A stretch of DNA of 64,000 bases from Microbacterium ureisolvens (GTDB taxonomy: Bacteria > Actinomycetota > Actinomycetes > Actinomycetales > Microbacteriaceae): the NCBI RefSeq assembly GCF_019511645.1, contig NZ_JAEUAX010000002.1, positions 124,001 through 188,000 of the forward strand, read 5' to 3'. A program made the position numbers and the translations under genes. Each line of letters starts with the position of its first letter. The stretch's first letter is position 1. Below are positions 7,948 through 16,351 of this stretch, in pieces. The notes beneath the pieces are model-generated. The model was given only the letters and a program-made list of their open reading frames with translations, had not been told where the DNA came from and made no database searches.

Positions 7948-9294
7948 ATGAGCCACCGCCGGTATGCCCTCGTCGGCGCGGGACACCGCGCCCAGATGTA
8001 CGTCGACGCGATCATCGGGCGCTACGCCGACGACGCCGTGCTGGTCGCGATCTGCGAGCCGAACCCGGTGCGTGCCCAGTACTACGTCGACCGGGTGGTC
8101 GAGGCCGGGTTCGCCGCGCCCGCGGTGTACGGGCCCGACAACCTGGAGGCGATGGTCCGCGACGAGCGGGTCGACCGCGTGGTGATCTGCGCGCGCGACG
8201 ATCTGCACGCCCCGCTGATCGTGCGGGCGCTGGACGCGGGCGCCGACGTCGTCGTCGAGAAGCCGCTCACCATCGACGCCCCCTCGGCCGTGGCGATCGA
8301 GGACGCCATCGACCGCACCGGCCGCGAGGTCGTCATCACCTTCAACTACCGCTACTCGCCGCGCAACTCGGCGCTGCGGCAGGTCATCCAGGACGGCGCG
8401 ATCGGCGAGATCACCTCGGTCGACTTCTCGTGGGTGCTCGACACGAAGCACGGCGCGGACTACTTCCGCCGCTGGCACCGCGAGAAGGAGCACTCGGGCG
8501 GACTCCTGGTGCACAAGGCCAGCCACCACTTCGATCTCGTGAACTGGTGGATCCGCTCCGTCCCCCGCCGCGTGTACGCGTCGGGCGCTCTGCGGTTCTA
8601 CGGCGCCGACAACGCCGCCGCCCGCGGCCTCGGCGAGCGCCCCGTCCGCGGCACCCACGACGGCGGCGATGCGTTCGAGCTCGACCTGCGCGACGACGAG
8701 CGCCTGAAGGCGCTGTACCTCGACGCCGAGCGGCACGACGGGTACCTGCGCGACCGCGACGTGTTCGGCGAGGGCATCACCATCGAGGACAACCTCGCCC
8801 TGATCGTCGACTACGCCTCCGGCGCGACCCTGTCGTACTCGCTGAACGCCCACTCCCCATGGGAGGGCTACCGGGTCGCCGTCAACGGCACGCTGGGCCG
8901 CGCCGAGCTCGAGGTCGTCGAGCGCGGCGCCGTGCTGGCCGACGAGGGCCTGCACCCGGTGCTCGACCCGTCCGCGAGCCACGCCGGCACCACCGGGTCG
9001 CTGCGCCCTGAGGGCGAGCGGCTCATCGTGCAGCGCCACTGGGAGGCGGCCTGCGAAGTTCCCCTCGGCGGCAACAGCGACGGCCACGGCGGCGGCGACG
9101 CGCTCCTGCTCGCGGACGTCTTCGAGGGCCCCGGCGACGACCCGCTCGCCCGCCCCGCCGACTGGCGCGACGGCGTGCGCTCGATCGCGGTCGGCATCGC
9201 CGGCAACCGCTCCCTCGAGACCGGTCTCCCAGTGCAGGTCGCGGATCTCGGGATCCGGTTCCTCGCGGCCGACGACGCCGCCCTCCGCGCATGA
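7948..9294 (+). CDS. Gfo/Idh/MocA family oxidoreductase
   Basis: A 448-residue protein with an N-terminal Rossmann fold ('YALVGAGHRAQMY', residues ~5-17) and 'VVVEKPLTID', the EKP motif with the catalytic Lys. 'FNYRYSPRNSALR' follows the first domain, and 'GGLLVHKASHHFDLVNWW' contains the His of the active site. It is longer than typical family members (about 340-400). It is the first gene of a five-gene acid-sugar operon. A role in oxidising or epimerising a uronate or related sugar is inferred from the neighbours. Start ATG 7948 has AAGGAG 4 bases upstream. Confidence 0.85.
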   Translation: MSHRRYALVGAGHRAQMYVDAIIGRYADDAVLVAICEPNPVRAQYYVDRVVEAGFAAPAVYGPDNLEAMVRDERVDRVVICARDDLHAPLIVRALDAGADVVVEKPLTIDAPSAVAIEDAIDRTGREVVITFNYRYSPRNSALRQVIQDGAIGEITSVDFSWVLDTKHGADYFRRWHREKEHSGGLLVHKASHHFDLVNWWIRSVPRRVYASGALRFYGADNAAARGLGERPVRGTHDGGDAFELDLRDDERLKALYLDAERHDGYLRDRDVFGEGITIEDNLALIVDYASGATLSYSLNAHSPWEGYRVAVNGTLGRAELEVVERGAVLADEGLHPVLDPSASHAGTTGSLRPEGERLIVQRHWEAACEVPLGGNSDGHGGGDALLLADVFEGPGDDPLARPADWRDGVRSIAVGIAGNRSLETGLPVQVADLGIRFLAADDAALRA

Positions 9295-10265
9295 GCCGCA
9301 TCGCCGTCACCGGCGGCGCGGGACGCCTCGGTCGCAGCCTCGTCGCCGGTCTCGCCGCTGCAGGACACGAACTGGTCTCGCTGGACCGCGCAGTCTCCGA
9401 CGCGGGCGAACTGCACGGCATCGAGCAGATCGCGGTGGACCTGACCGAGACGGATGCCGCGACCCGCGCGATCGCCGGCACCCGGGCCGACGCCCTCATC
9501 CATCTCGCCGCCATCGCGGTGCCCTTCAGCGCGCCGGAGCACGTCATCCTCCGCACCAACGCGACGATGGCGCTGGGCGTGATGTCGGCGGGCGTGGCCG
9601 CGGGCATCCCGAAGATCGTGACGGCGTCGAGCCCGACCGTGCTCGGCTACAACTCGCCGACGGGCTGGCTGCCCGATCGCTTCCCGCTCGACGAGGAGAC
9701 GACGCCGAAGCCGTGGAACGCGTACGCGCTGTCGAAGCACCTCGCGGAGCAGACGATCGCGATGCTGGCCCGCCAGACCGGCGACGCCACCCGTTTCGCG
9801 GCTTTCCGCCCGTGCTACGTGATCGCCCCTGAGGAGTGGCAGGGCGCGCCGACGCAGCAAGGTCATACGGTGCGCGATCGCCTCGCCGACCCTGCGCTGT
9901 CGGCACCGGCTCTCTTCAACTACGTCGACGCGCGCGATGTCGCGACGTTCATCGACACACTGCTCGTCGCGCTGCCCGAGATCCCCAACGCCGAGGTGTT
10001 CTTCGTCGGCGCCGATGACGCACTCGCCCGCCGGCCGCTCGCCGAGCTCCTCCCGCTGTTCGTTCCCGGCACCGACGAACTCGCCGCAGGGCTCACCGGG
10101 ACGGCACCGGCGTTCTCGAACGCGAAGGCCCGGCACGTGCTCGGCTGGCGTCCCGCCCACACGTGGCGCGGCGAGCTCGGCGAACCCGCGTACGATGCCG
10201 GCACCGCGAGCGGCCGCGTCTCGACCCCTGCCCTCGATCCCGCCCGAAAGGATGTGCTGGCGTGA
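9291..10265 (+). CDS. NAD-dependent epimerase/dehydratase-like SDR, candidate uronate dehydrogenase
   Basis: A 324-residue extended short-chain dehydrogenase: 'IAVTGGAGRLGRSL' near the N terminus is the NAD loop, 'LIHLAAIAVPFSAPEH' follows beta-4, and 'YALSK' is the catalytic Tyr-x-x-x-Lys. Its ATG overlaps the previous stop (ATGA), and its own stop overlaps the GTG of the next gene. Because the next genes are a 5-dehydro-4-deoxyglucarate dehydratase and an enolase-superfamily enzyme, a uronate dehydrogenase role (uronate to aldarolactone) is the best inference. Known uronate dehydrogenases are ~265-275 residues, so this one is longer and the assignment is moderate. Confidence 0.75.
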   Translation: MSRIAVTGGAGRLGRSLVAGLAAAGHELVSLDRAVSDAGELHGIEQIAVDLTETDAATRAIAGTRADALIHLAAIAVPFSAPEHVILRTNATMALGVMSAGVAAGIPKIVTASSPTVLGYNSPTGWLPDRFPLDEETTPKPWNAYALSKHLAEQTIAMLARQTGDATRFAAFRPCYVIAPEEWQGAPTQQGHTVRDRLADPALSAPALFNYVDARDVATFIDTLLVALPEIPNAEVFFVGADDALARRPLAELLPLFVPGTDELAAGLTGTAPAFSNAKARHVLGWRPAHTWRGELGEPAYDAGTASGRVSTPALDPARKDVLA

Positions 10266-11161
10266 ACTTCGACGGCATCCTCTTCTTTCCCGTCACCCCT
10301 TTCGACGCCGACGGCCGCGTCGACGAAGACCTGCTGCGGCAGCACCTCGCGGCCACCCTCGACCACTCGCCCGGCGGCGTGTTCCCGGCGTGCGGCACGG
10401 GCGAGTTCCACGCCCTGTCCACGGACGAGGCCGCCCGCGCGGTGCAGATCGCGACCGAGACCGTGGCGGGCCGCGTCCCCGTCGTCGCCGGCACCGGCGG
10501 TCCGCTCGGCCACGCGACGACGCTGGCCAGGGCCGCCTCCGACGCCGGCGCCGACGCCCTGCTCGTACTGCCGCCGTACCTCGTCGGCGGCCCGCAGGCC
10601 GGACTCGTCGCCTACGTGGAGGCGGTGGCGGCAGCATCCGATCTTCCCGTCGTCATCTATCACCGCGGCACCGCTCAGTACTCGGTCGAATCGGTGCGCC
10701 GCCTCGCCGCCAACCCGAAGGTCGTGGGCTTCAAGGACGGCGCCGGCGACGTCGGCCTCGCCCAGCAGATCGTGCGCGCCGTCCACGCGGAGGGGCGCGA
10801 GGACTTCGCGTTCTTCAACGGCCTGCTCACGGCCGAGCTGACGCAGGGCGCGTATCGCGGCATCGGCATCCGGCTGTACTCGTCGGCGGCGTTCGCAATG
10901 ATCCCCGAGGTCGCGAACGCGTACTACCGCGCGTACGTCGACGGCGACGAGGATCGTCGCGCCGAGCTCCTCGACGGCTTCTACTCGCCTCTGGTGAAGC
11001 TCCGCGACGAGACCCCCGGCTTCGGCGTCTCGCTCATCAAGGCCGGCCTGCGCCTAGGCGGCCTGCCCGTCGGGTCGGTGCGCGCGCCGCTGGTCGACCC
11101 CACCCCGGGGCAGGAGGCGCGCCTGGCCGAGATCCTCGAGGCGGGGCGAGCGCTGCTGTGA
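10262..11161 (+). CDS. kdgD: 5-dehydro-4-deoxyglucarate dehydratase
   Basis: A 299-residue class I aldolase-fold protein of the DapA superfamily. 'FFPVTPFDADGRV' and 'FPACGTGEFHALS' are the hallmark blocks of KdgD. 'LPVVIYHRG' gives the conserved Tyr133, and 'VVGFKDGAGD' contains the Schiff-base Lys158. The enzyme dehydrates and decarboxylates 5-dehydro-4-deoxy-D-glucarate to alpha-ketoglutarate semialdehyde. GTG at 10262 overlaps the preceding stop, and its stop overlaps the next GTG (11158). The presence of an alpha-ketoglutarate-semialdehyde-dehydrogenase-like gene at 12378 supports the call. Confidence 0.88.
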   Translation: MNFDGILFFPVTPFDADGRVDEDLLRQHLAATLDHSPGGVFPACGTGEFHALSTDEAARAVQIATETVAGRVPVVAGTGGPLGHATTLARAASDAGADALLVLPPYLVGGPQAGLVAYVEAVAAASDLPVVIYHRGTAQYSVESVRRLAANPKVVGFKDGAGDVGLAQQIVRAVHAEGREDFAFFNGLLTAELTQGAYRGIGIRLYSSAAFAMIPEVANAYYRAYVDGDEDRRAELLDGFYSPLVKLRDETPGFGVSLIKAGLRLGGLPVGSVRAPLVDPTPGQEARLAEILEAGRALL

Positions 11162-12270
11162 CCTCCGCCTCCGTGTCGCCGCGCACCACCGTCGCGTCGT
11201 TCGACGCGCGCCTCGTGCGCGTGCCCCTGACCCGGCCGTGGGCTGCCGATGTGACCTCGGTGGGCATCGCCGCGACGCATGTGGTGCGCTCCGACGGCGC
11301 CGAGGGATGGGGCTTCTCGTGGACACCGCAGATCGGCGCCGAGGCCGTCCACGCACTCCTCTCACACGACATCGCCGCGTGGGCGGTCGGGCGGTCGGCC
11401 GAGCCGGGCGAGGACTGGCTGGCGCTCTGGCAGCACCTGCACGAGGCCGGTGGCGGGGGGATCACGACCATCGCGATGGCCGGGCTCGACCTGGCGCTGT
11501 GGGATGCCGCCGCTCGCGCCGACGAGCGGTCGGTGACGCAGTGGCTGGGCCCGCAGCGCGAGAGCGTACGGGCCTATGGGTCGGGCGTGAACCTGCACTA
11601 CTCGATCGACGAGCTCGTCGCCCAGGTGCGGCGCTGGGTCGACGCCGGCTTCGACGCGGTGAAGGTCAAGGTCGGCAAGCCCGACGTCGCCGAGGACCTC
11701 GACCGCATGCGGGCCGTTCGCGAGGTGCTGGGCTCCGATCGCGCGCTCATGATCGACGCGAACCAGCGGTGGGACCTCGACCGCGCGACCCGGAGCCTCG
11801 AGGTGCTCGCCGAGGTCGCGCCCGCCTGGATCGAGGAGCCGCTGCGCGCCGACGACCTGTACGGCCACTACGAGCTCTCGAAGCGGCTGAGCGCGTCGAG
11901 CGGCATCCCGATCGCGGTCGGCGAGAACCTGCACAACGTGTACCGGTTCGACGACTTCCTGCGCACCGGCGCCGCGCAGATCGTGCAGCCGAACATCGTG
12001 CGTGTCGGCGGGATCACCCCCTTCCTCGGGATCGCGGGCATCGCCGCCGCCTACGGAGCCGCAGTCCACCCGCACCTGCTGCCCGAGCTCTCCGGCCAGC
12101 TCGCGCTGTGCCTGCGCTCCGTCCCGGGCGTTCCCGAGCCCATGGCGGAGGACGTGGAGGACGCCGGCTTCGGCGGCCTCGGCGCGCTGCGCGACCCGTC
12201 ACCCGTGCGCATCGCCGACGGCGCCCTGACCGAGGCGCCGCACGCGGGTCTCGGCCTCCGCTTCTCCTGA
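11158..12270 (+). CDS. enolase-superfamily acid-sugar dehydratase or aldarolactone cycloisomerase
   Basis: A 370-residue mandelate racemase/muconate lactonizing enzyme-type protein. The general-base motif is 'VKVKVG' (Lys169/Lys171); metal ligands are Asp200 in 'MIDANQRW', Glu226 in 'WIEEPL' and Glu256 in 'AVGENL'; 'AVHPHLLPE' supplies the His near the C-terminal end of the barrel. The neighbours (uronate-dehydrogenase-like SDR and KdgD) leave two roles open: an aldarate dehydratase, or a galactarolactone cycloisomerase as in the Agrobacterium uronate pathway, which is also from this superfamily. Sequence alone does not decide. GTG at 11158 overlaps the kdgD stop. Confidence 0.82.
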   Translation: MTSASVSPRTTVASFDARLVRVPLTRPWAADVTSVGIAATHVVRSDGAEGWGFSWTPQIGAEAVHALLSHDIAAWAVGRSAEPGEDWLALWQHLHEAGGGGITTIAMAGLDLALWDAAARADERSVTQWLGPQRESVRAYGSGVNLHYSIDELVAQVRRWVDAGFDAVKVKVGKPDVAEDLDRMRAVREVLGSDRALMIDANQRWDLDRATRSLEVLAEVAPAWIEEPLRADDLYGHYELSKRLSASSGIPIAVGENLHNVYRFDDFLRTGAAQIVQPNIVRVGGITPFLGIAGIAAAYGAAVHPHLLPELSGQLALCLRSVPGVPEPMAEDVEDAGFGGLGALRDPSPVRIADGALTEAPHAGLGLRFS

Positions 12271-12377
12271 CCCCTCCTCCTCCTCCTCCCCTCACTCCCC
12301 GCTCACCTGTCACGAAAGGCCGCCTCGTTCGACACAGTGCGACAGGCGAGCGGACGCCGCGACGAAAGGACCATCCC

Positions 12378-13832
12378 ATGAGCACGACGACGACACCGAC
12401 CGAGCTCGAGGCACTGGCGCGGGCCGCCGCCGCGGCGGCACCCATCTGGCGGGCGACGGATGCTGCGACCCGCGCGTCGTGGCTGCGCGCGGCGGCCGAC
12501 GCGCTCGACGCGAACATCGACGAGCTCGTCGCCGTCGCCGACGAGGAGACCCGCCTGGGCCAGACGCGCCTGCGCGGCGAGGTCGGGCGCACGACCGGCC
12601 AGCTGCGCCTGTTCGCGAGCGTCGTCGAAGAGGGGTCGTACCTCGAGCTCACCGTCGACGACGCGGACGCGTCGGCGACCCCGCCTCGTCCAGAGCTGCG
12701 CCGCATGCTCACCGGCGTCGGCCCCGTCGCGGTCTTCTCGGCGTCGAACTTCCCCTTCGCGTTCTCGGTCGCCGGCGGCGACACCGCGTCGGCCTTCGCG
12801 GCCGGGAACCCCGTCATCGTGAAGGCCCACTCCGGCCACCCGCGGCTGTCGGAGCGCACCGCCGCGATCGTCGCCGCAGCACTTGCCGAGGCGGGAGCAC
12901 CTGAGGGCTCCCTCGCCCTCGTCGAAGGTCGTGAGGCGGGCAACGCGCTGGTGCAGCATCCGTCCATCCAGGCCGCGGGCTTCACCGGCTCGCTCGGGGG
13001 CGGGCGCGCCCTGTTCGACCTCGCTTCGAGCCGCCCCGACCCGATCCCGTTCTACGGCGAGCTCGGCTCGGTGAACCCGGTCGTCATCACGCCGGCCGCC
13101 GTCGCGGCCCGCGGCGAGATGCTCGCGCAGGGACTCGTCGGCTCGTACACGCTCGGCGTGGGGCAGTTCTGCACCAAGCCGGGCGTGGTCTTCGTGCCCG
13201 ACGGCTCCGGTTTCGAAGAGCTGGTCGCCGGCTTCGCCGCCGGTGCCGCCGGAGGCCCGCTGCTCACCGACCGCATCACCGCGGCGTTCCCCTCGGGGAT
13301 CGAGCACCTCGAGGCCGACCCGTCGGTGTCGGTGGTCGCCCGGGGCCTTCCCGCCGAGGCGGGGTCGGCGCAGCCGGTGGTGCTGGCGACGGATGCCGCG
13401 GCCGTCGCCACGCGTCCCGAGACGCTGCTCGAGGAATGCTTCGGGCCGGTCACGCTCCTCGTGCGCTACTCCGCGGACGAGGAGCTGCACGCCGCGCTCG
13501 AGGCGGTGCCGGGCTCGCTCACCGCGACGCTGCACTCCGAGCCGGGCGACGCGGTCGCGGCGGTGCTCGAGGTGCTCACCCGCAAGGCCGGGCGCGTGCT
13601 GTTCGCCGGCTGGCCGACGGGCGTGGCGGTGACGTGGTCGCAGCACCACGGAGGCCCGTGGCCGGCGACGACGTCGCTGCACACCTCGGTCGGCGCGACC
13701 GCGATCCGCCGGTTCCTCCGGCCGGTCGTGTTCCAGGACGCCCCCCAGGCGCTGCTGCCCGACGTGCTGCGCGACCGGTCGCTGGAGCGCCTGCCGCACC
13801 GCCGCAACGGCGTGCTCCACACCGGCCGCTGA
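12378..13832 (+). CDS. aldehyde dehydrogenase, alpha-ketoglutarate semialdehyde type
   Basis: A 484-residue NAD(P)-dependent aldehyde dehydrogenase. 'VFSASNFPFAF' replaces the classic proline-rich N-terminal block, as in alpha-ketoglutarate semialdehyde dehydrogenases. 'FTGSLGGGRALFD' is the cofactor loop, 'FYGELGSVNPV' contains the general base Glu228, and 'VGQFCTKPG' contains the nucleophile Cys265. It would convert alpha-ketoglutarate semialdehyde made by KdgD to alpha-ketoglutarate. The start ATG 12378 has GAAAGGA at 12364-12370. The 107-base gap to the previous gene holds a C-rich tract but no clear terminator, so co-transcription with 7948-12270 is likely. Confidence 0.87.
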   Translation: MSTTTTPTELEALARAAAAAAPIWRATDAATRASWLRAAADALDANIDELVAVADEETRLGQTRLRGEVGRTTGQLRLFASVVEEGSYLELTVDDADASATPPRPELRRMLTGVGPVAVFSASNFPFAFSVAGGDTASAFAAGNPVIVKAHSGHPRLSERTAAIVAAALAEAGAPEGSLALVEGREAGNALVQHPSIQAAGFTGSLGGGRALFDLASSRPDPIPFYGELGSVNPVVITPAAVAARGEMLAQGLVGSYTLGVGQFCTKPGVVFVPDGSGFEELVAGFAAGAAGGPLLTDRITAAFPSGIEHLEADPSVSVVARGLPAEAGSAQPVVLATDAAAVATRPETLLEECFGPVTLLVRYSADEELHAALEAVPGSLTATLHSEPGDAVAAVLEVLTRKAGRVLFAGWPTGVAVTWSQHHGGPWPATTSLHTSVGATAIRRFLRPVVFQDAPQALLPDVLRDRSLERLPHRRNGVLHTGR

Positions 13833-13842
13833 GGGGGCGTGC

Positions 13843-13862
13843 GGCGGCGCATCGTCGCCGCC
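13843..13862 (+). terminator. short hairpin after the aldehyde dehydrogenase gene
   Basis: A 7-bp GC stem (GGCGGCG, 13843-13849, with CGCCGCC, 13856-13862) and 6-base loop lies 10 bases past the stop in the convergent gap with the glycerate kinase. It is short, so a terminator role is only plausible. Confidence 0.35.
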
Positions 13863-13939
13863 CTCGCCGAGACCGAGGACTCCCCGGAGACAAGGGATCT
13901 GACCACCGGTTTCGGGGGGGGATCCCACGTCTGGCGAGC

Positions 13940-15067
13940 TCAGCGCGGCGTGAGCTCGCGCGCCAGCTGGACTCCGGCCTCCTCGAGCCACCGCGCCGTC
14001 TCGGCCATCGCGGCCTCGCCCGAGCCCGCGAGCTCGGTGAGCGAGGCCGTCGCGGCGAAGCCCGAGGTGTCGGCATCCGCCGCGATGCGCCCTGCCACCA
14101 GGGCGACCGGCACGCCGGCTGCCCCTGCGACGGAACCGACGTACGCCGGCACCTTCCCTGCCGCGGACTGACCGTCGTACGACCCTTCGCCGGTCACGAC
14201 GACGGATGCTGCGGCCACCGCCGCGTCGAGTGCGACGAGCTGCGCCACCGCTGCTGAGCCCGGCACCAGCCGCGCACCCCAGGCCAGCAGCCCGAACCCG
14301 GTGCCACCCGCGGCGCCGGCGCCCGGGGTCTCGGGATCGGCGTCGACCAACGCGGCGAGCCGCGCGAGACCGGCGTCGAGCGTCGGGATGTCATCGGGCG
14401 CGGCGCCCTTCTGCGGCCCGAAGACCTCGGCAGCTCCGTGGGGTCCGAGGAGCGGGTTGGTCACGTCGCTCAGCACCGTCACGCCACCGGACGGGAGAGG
14501 CGCGAGCCCCGACAGGTCGGCTGCCGCCAGCGAGCCGAGACCCCGCGCGCCCGCGGCGATCGGCCGACCCGCAGCATCCGTGAATCGCGCTCCGAGCGCC
14601 GTGAGCATTGCCGTGCCGCCGTCCGTCGACGAGCTCGAGCCGATCCCGAGCACGAGGCGCGACACTCCGTGCGCGAGGGCGCCGGCGATCGCCTCGCCGA
14701 AGCCGCGCGTGTGCGCGTCGAGGGCGCGCAGGCGGGGCGGAGTGCCGAGCAGCTCGATGCCGCTCGTGTTGGCGAGCTCGACGACCCCGGTGCCTTCGGG
14801 TGCATCCGCCGTTGACGGCAGCAGCACCCAGGACGCCTGCACGGGCTCGCCCTCCGGTCCCGTGACCGTCACCGGCATCCGTCGTGCGCCGGGCACCGCG
14901 GCCGCGAACGCGTCGACCGTGCCCTCGCCGCCGTCGGCCATCGGCATCAGCCGCAGTTCGGCGGCGGGGCGCTCGCGTCGCCATCCCGCCGCGAGCGCCT
15001 CAGCGGCGGCCGCGGCGCCGATCGTCCCCTTGAACGAATCGGGGGCGATCACGACGGTGTGGGCCAT
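13940..15067 (-). CDS. glxK: glycerate kinase
   Basis: A 375-residue type I glycerate kinase: N-terminal 'VIAPDSFKGTIGAAAAAEAL', then 'MADGGEGTVDAF', the Ser/Gly-rich 'LGIGSSSSTDGGTAML', 'VLSDVTNPLLGPHGAAEVFG', and C-terminal 'VVTGEGSYDGQSAAGK'. It phosphorylates D-glycerate to 2-phosphoglycerate (2-kinase type). This suits a region that degrades sugar acids, because aldarate or tartronate-semialdehyde routes end in glycerate. ATG at 15067 has GAGGAG 9 bases upstream. A LacI-type site lies at 15124-15138, upstream in its direction. Confidence 0.9.
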   Translation of the reverse strand: MAHTVVIAPDSFKGTIGAAAAAEALAAGWRRERPAAELRLMPMADGGEGTVDAFAAAVPGARRMPVTVTGPEGEPVQASWVLLPSTADAPEGTGVVELANTSGIELLGTPPRLRALDAHTRGFGEAIAGALAHGVSRLVLGIGSSSSTDGGTAMLTALGARFTDAAGRPIAAGARGLGSLAAADLSGLAPLPSGGVTVLSDVTNPLLGPHGAAEVFGPQKGAAPDDIPTLDAGLARLAALVDADPETPGAGAAGGTGFGLLAWGARLVPGSAAVAQLVALDAAVAAASVVVTGEGSYDGQSAAGKVPAYVGSVAGAAGVPVALVAGRIAADADTSGFAATASLTELAGSGEAAMAETARWLEEAGVQLARELTPR

Positions 15068-15123
15068 GGCGTCATTCTCCTCGGGAGCGCGTGCTCTTGA
15101 TGTCTTCCGACCCGAGGCCGGTT

Positions 15124-15152
15124 GGGAAAGCGTTATCCTGCTTCCTATGGTA
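15124..15152 (-). promoter_or_regulatory. LacI-type operator and -10 candidate of the glycerate kinase gene
   Basis: GGGAAAGCGTTATCC (15124-15138) fits the LacI-type sites found elsewhere in the window. On the minus strand a -10 candidate TACCAT (15152-15147) lies just upstream, so the operator would cover the transcription start of the kinase. The remaining part of the 253-base gap to galE shows no other clear signal. Confidence 0.45.
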
Positions 15153-15320
15153 TCCGTGGACGCCGCCCGAGCCGAGCCCGCGCGCTCCCCGCGGTCATGA
15201 ACCTGGGGTCTGGTGCGCACCGAGGGCACGATCGACGCCGGGAACGCGGCATCCGTGCGACCGGGCAGAATGGATGCGGCGCCGCCCGGCGTATCCGCCC
15301 CCAGCTGAATCCGGAGTGAC

Positions 15321-16298
15321 ATGTCCTGGCTCGTGACCGGAGGTGCCGGCTACATCGGCGCCCACATCGTCCGTGCGCTCGCAGATGCGGGCCTGAGCTC
15401 CGTCGTCATCGACGATCTCTCGAGCGGCCACGCATCGTTCGTGCCCGAAATCGTGCCGTTCGTCCGCGGCTCGATCCTCGACGGCGACCTCGTCGAGCGC
15501 ACGCTCCGCGAGCACGATGTCGCGGGCGTCATCCACCTCGCGGGGTTCAAGTACGCCGGCGTCTCGGTGCAGCGCCCGCTGCACACCTACGCGCAGAACG
15601 TCGAGGGCACGCGCGTGCTGCTCGCCGCGATGCAGGCCGCCGAAGTGTCGAACCTCGTGTTCTCATCGTCGGCCGCCGTGTACGGCACCCCCGACGTGCC
15701 GCTCGTCACCGAGGACCTGCCCAAGCGCCCCGCGTCGCCGTACGGCGAGTCGAAGCTCATCGGCGAGTGGATCATCCGCGACCAGGCGATCGCCACTGCC
15801 GCGTCGGAGCACGCCCTCCGCTACACCGCGCTGCGCTACTTCAACGTGGTGGGCTCGGGCGACCCGTCCGTCTACGACACCAGCCCGCACAACCTCTTCC
15901 CCCTCGTGTTCGAGGCGCTGCTCGCGGGCAGGACGCCGCGCATCAACGGCGACGACTACGACACCCCCGACGGCACGAACGTGCGCGACTACGTGCACGT
16001 GGCCGACATCGCGGCGGCACACGTGGCGGCGGCGCGGCGCCTGCTCGCGAACCGCCCCATCGAGCCCGCGTACAACCTCGGGTCGCAGAACGGCCTGAGC
16101 GTCCGCCAGATCATGGACGCCATGGCCCGGGTCACGGGCATCGCTTTCACGCCCGAGATCGCCCCGCGCCGCCCCGGTGACCCCGACCGCATCGTCGCGA
16201 CCGGCGAGCTGGCCGCGCGCGACCTCGACTGGAAGAACCGCTACACCGTCGACGAGATGGTCCGCACCGGATGGGAGGCCCGCCGGGCCGCCGGCTGA
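15321..16298 (+). CDS. galE: UDP-glucose 4-epimerase
   Basis: A 325-residue extended SDR with the NAD loop 'VTGGAGYIGAHIV' at the N terminus, 'VFSSSAAVYGTP' around residues 113-124 carrying the catalytic Ser, and 'SPYGESKLIGEW' with Tyr141 and Lys145. 'LRYFNVVGSGDPS' and 'NVRDYVHVADIA' are GalE-specific blocks. It interconverts UDP-galactose and UDP-glucose in the Leloir pathway. Length is normal for actinobacterial GalE. ATG 15321 is preceded by GGAG. It lies near galT and galK but is separated from them by a LacI gene on the opposite strand. Confidence 0.92.
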   Translation: MSWLVTGGAGYIGAHIVRALADAGLSSVVIDDLSSGHASFVPEIVPFVRGSILDGDLVERTLREHDVAGVIHLAGFKYAGVSVQRPLHTYAQNVEGTRVLLAAMQAAEVSNLVFSSSAAVYGTPDVPLVTEDLPKRPASPYGESKLIGEWIIRDQAIATAASEHALRYTALRYFNVVGSGDPSVYDTSPHNLFPLVFEALLAGRTPRINGDDYDTPDGTNVRDYVHVADIAAAHVAAARRLLANRPIEPAYNLGSQNGLSVRQIMDAMARVTGIAFTPEIAPRRPGDPDRIVATGELAARDLDWKNRYTVDEMVRTGWEARRAAG

Positions 16299-16351
16299 GG
16301 CATCCATCCCCTCTTCGCGGATCCGGCGGTCGCCCCGGGGGCGAGCCCCGC

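Noticed and set aside
12271..12377. C/T-rich tract after the enolase-superfamily gene considered as a terminator or regulatory RNA
   Set aside because: No stable inverted repeat or known riboswitch motif; it seems to be simple low-complexity sequence within the operon.
16330..16344. TCGCCCCGGGGGCGA palindrome between galE and the LacI gene
   Set aside because: Too short and loop-less to be called a terminator with confidence; it may still aid convergent termination.
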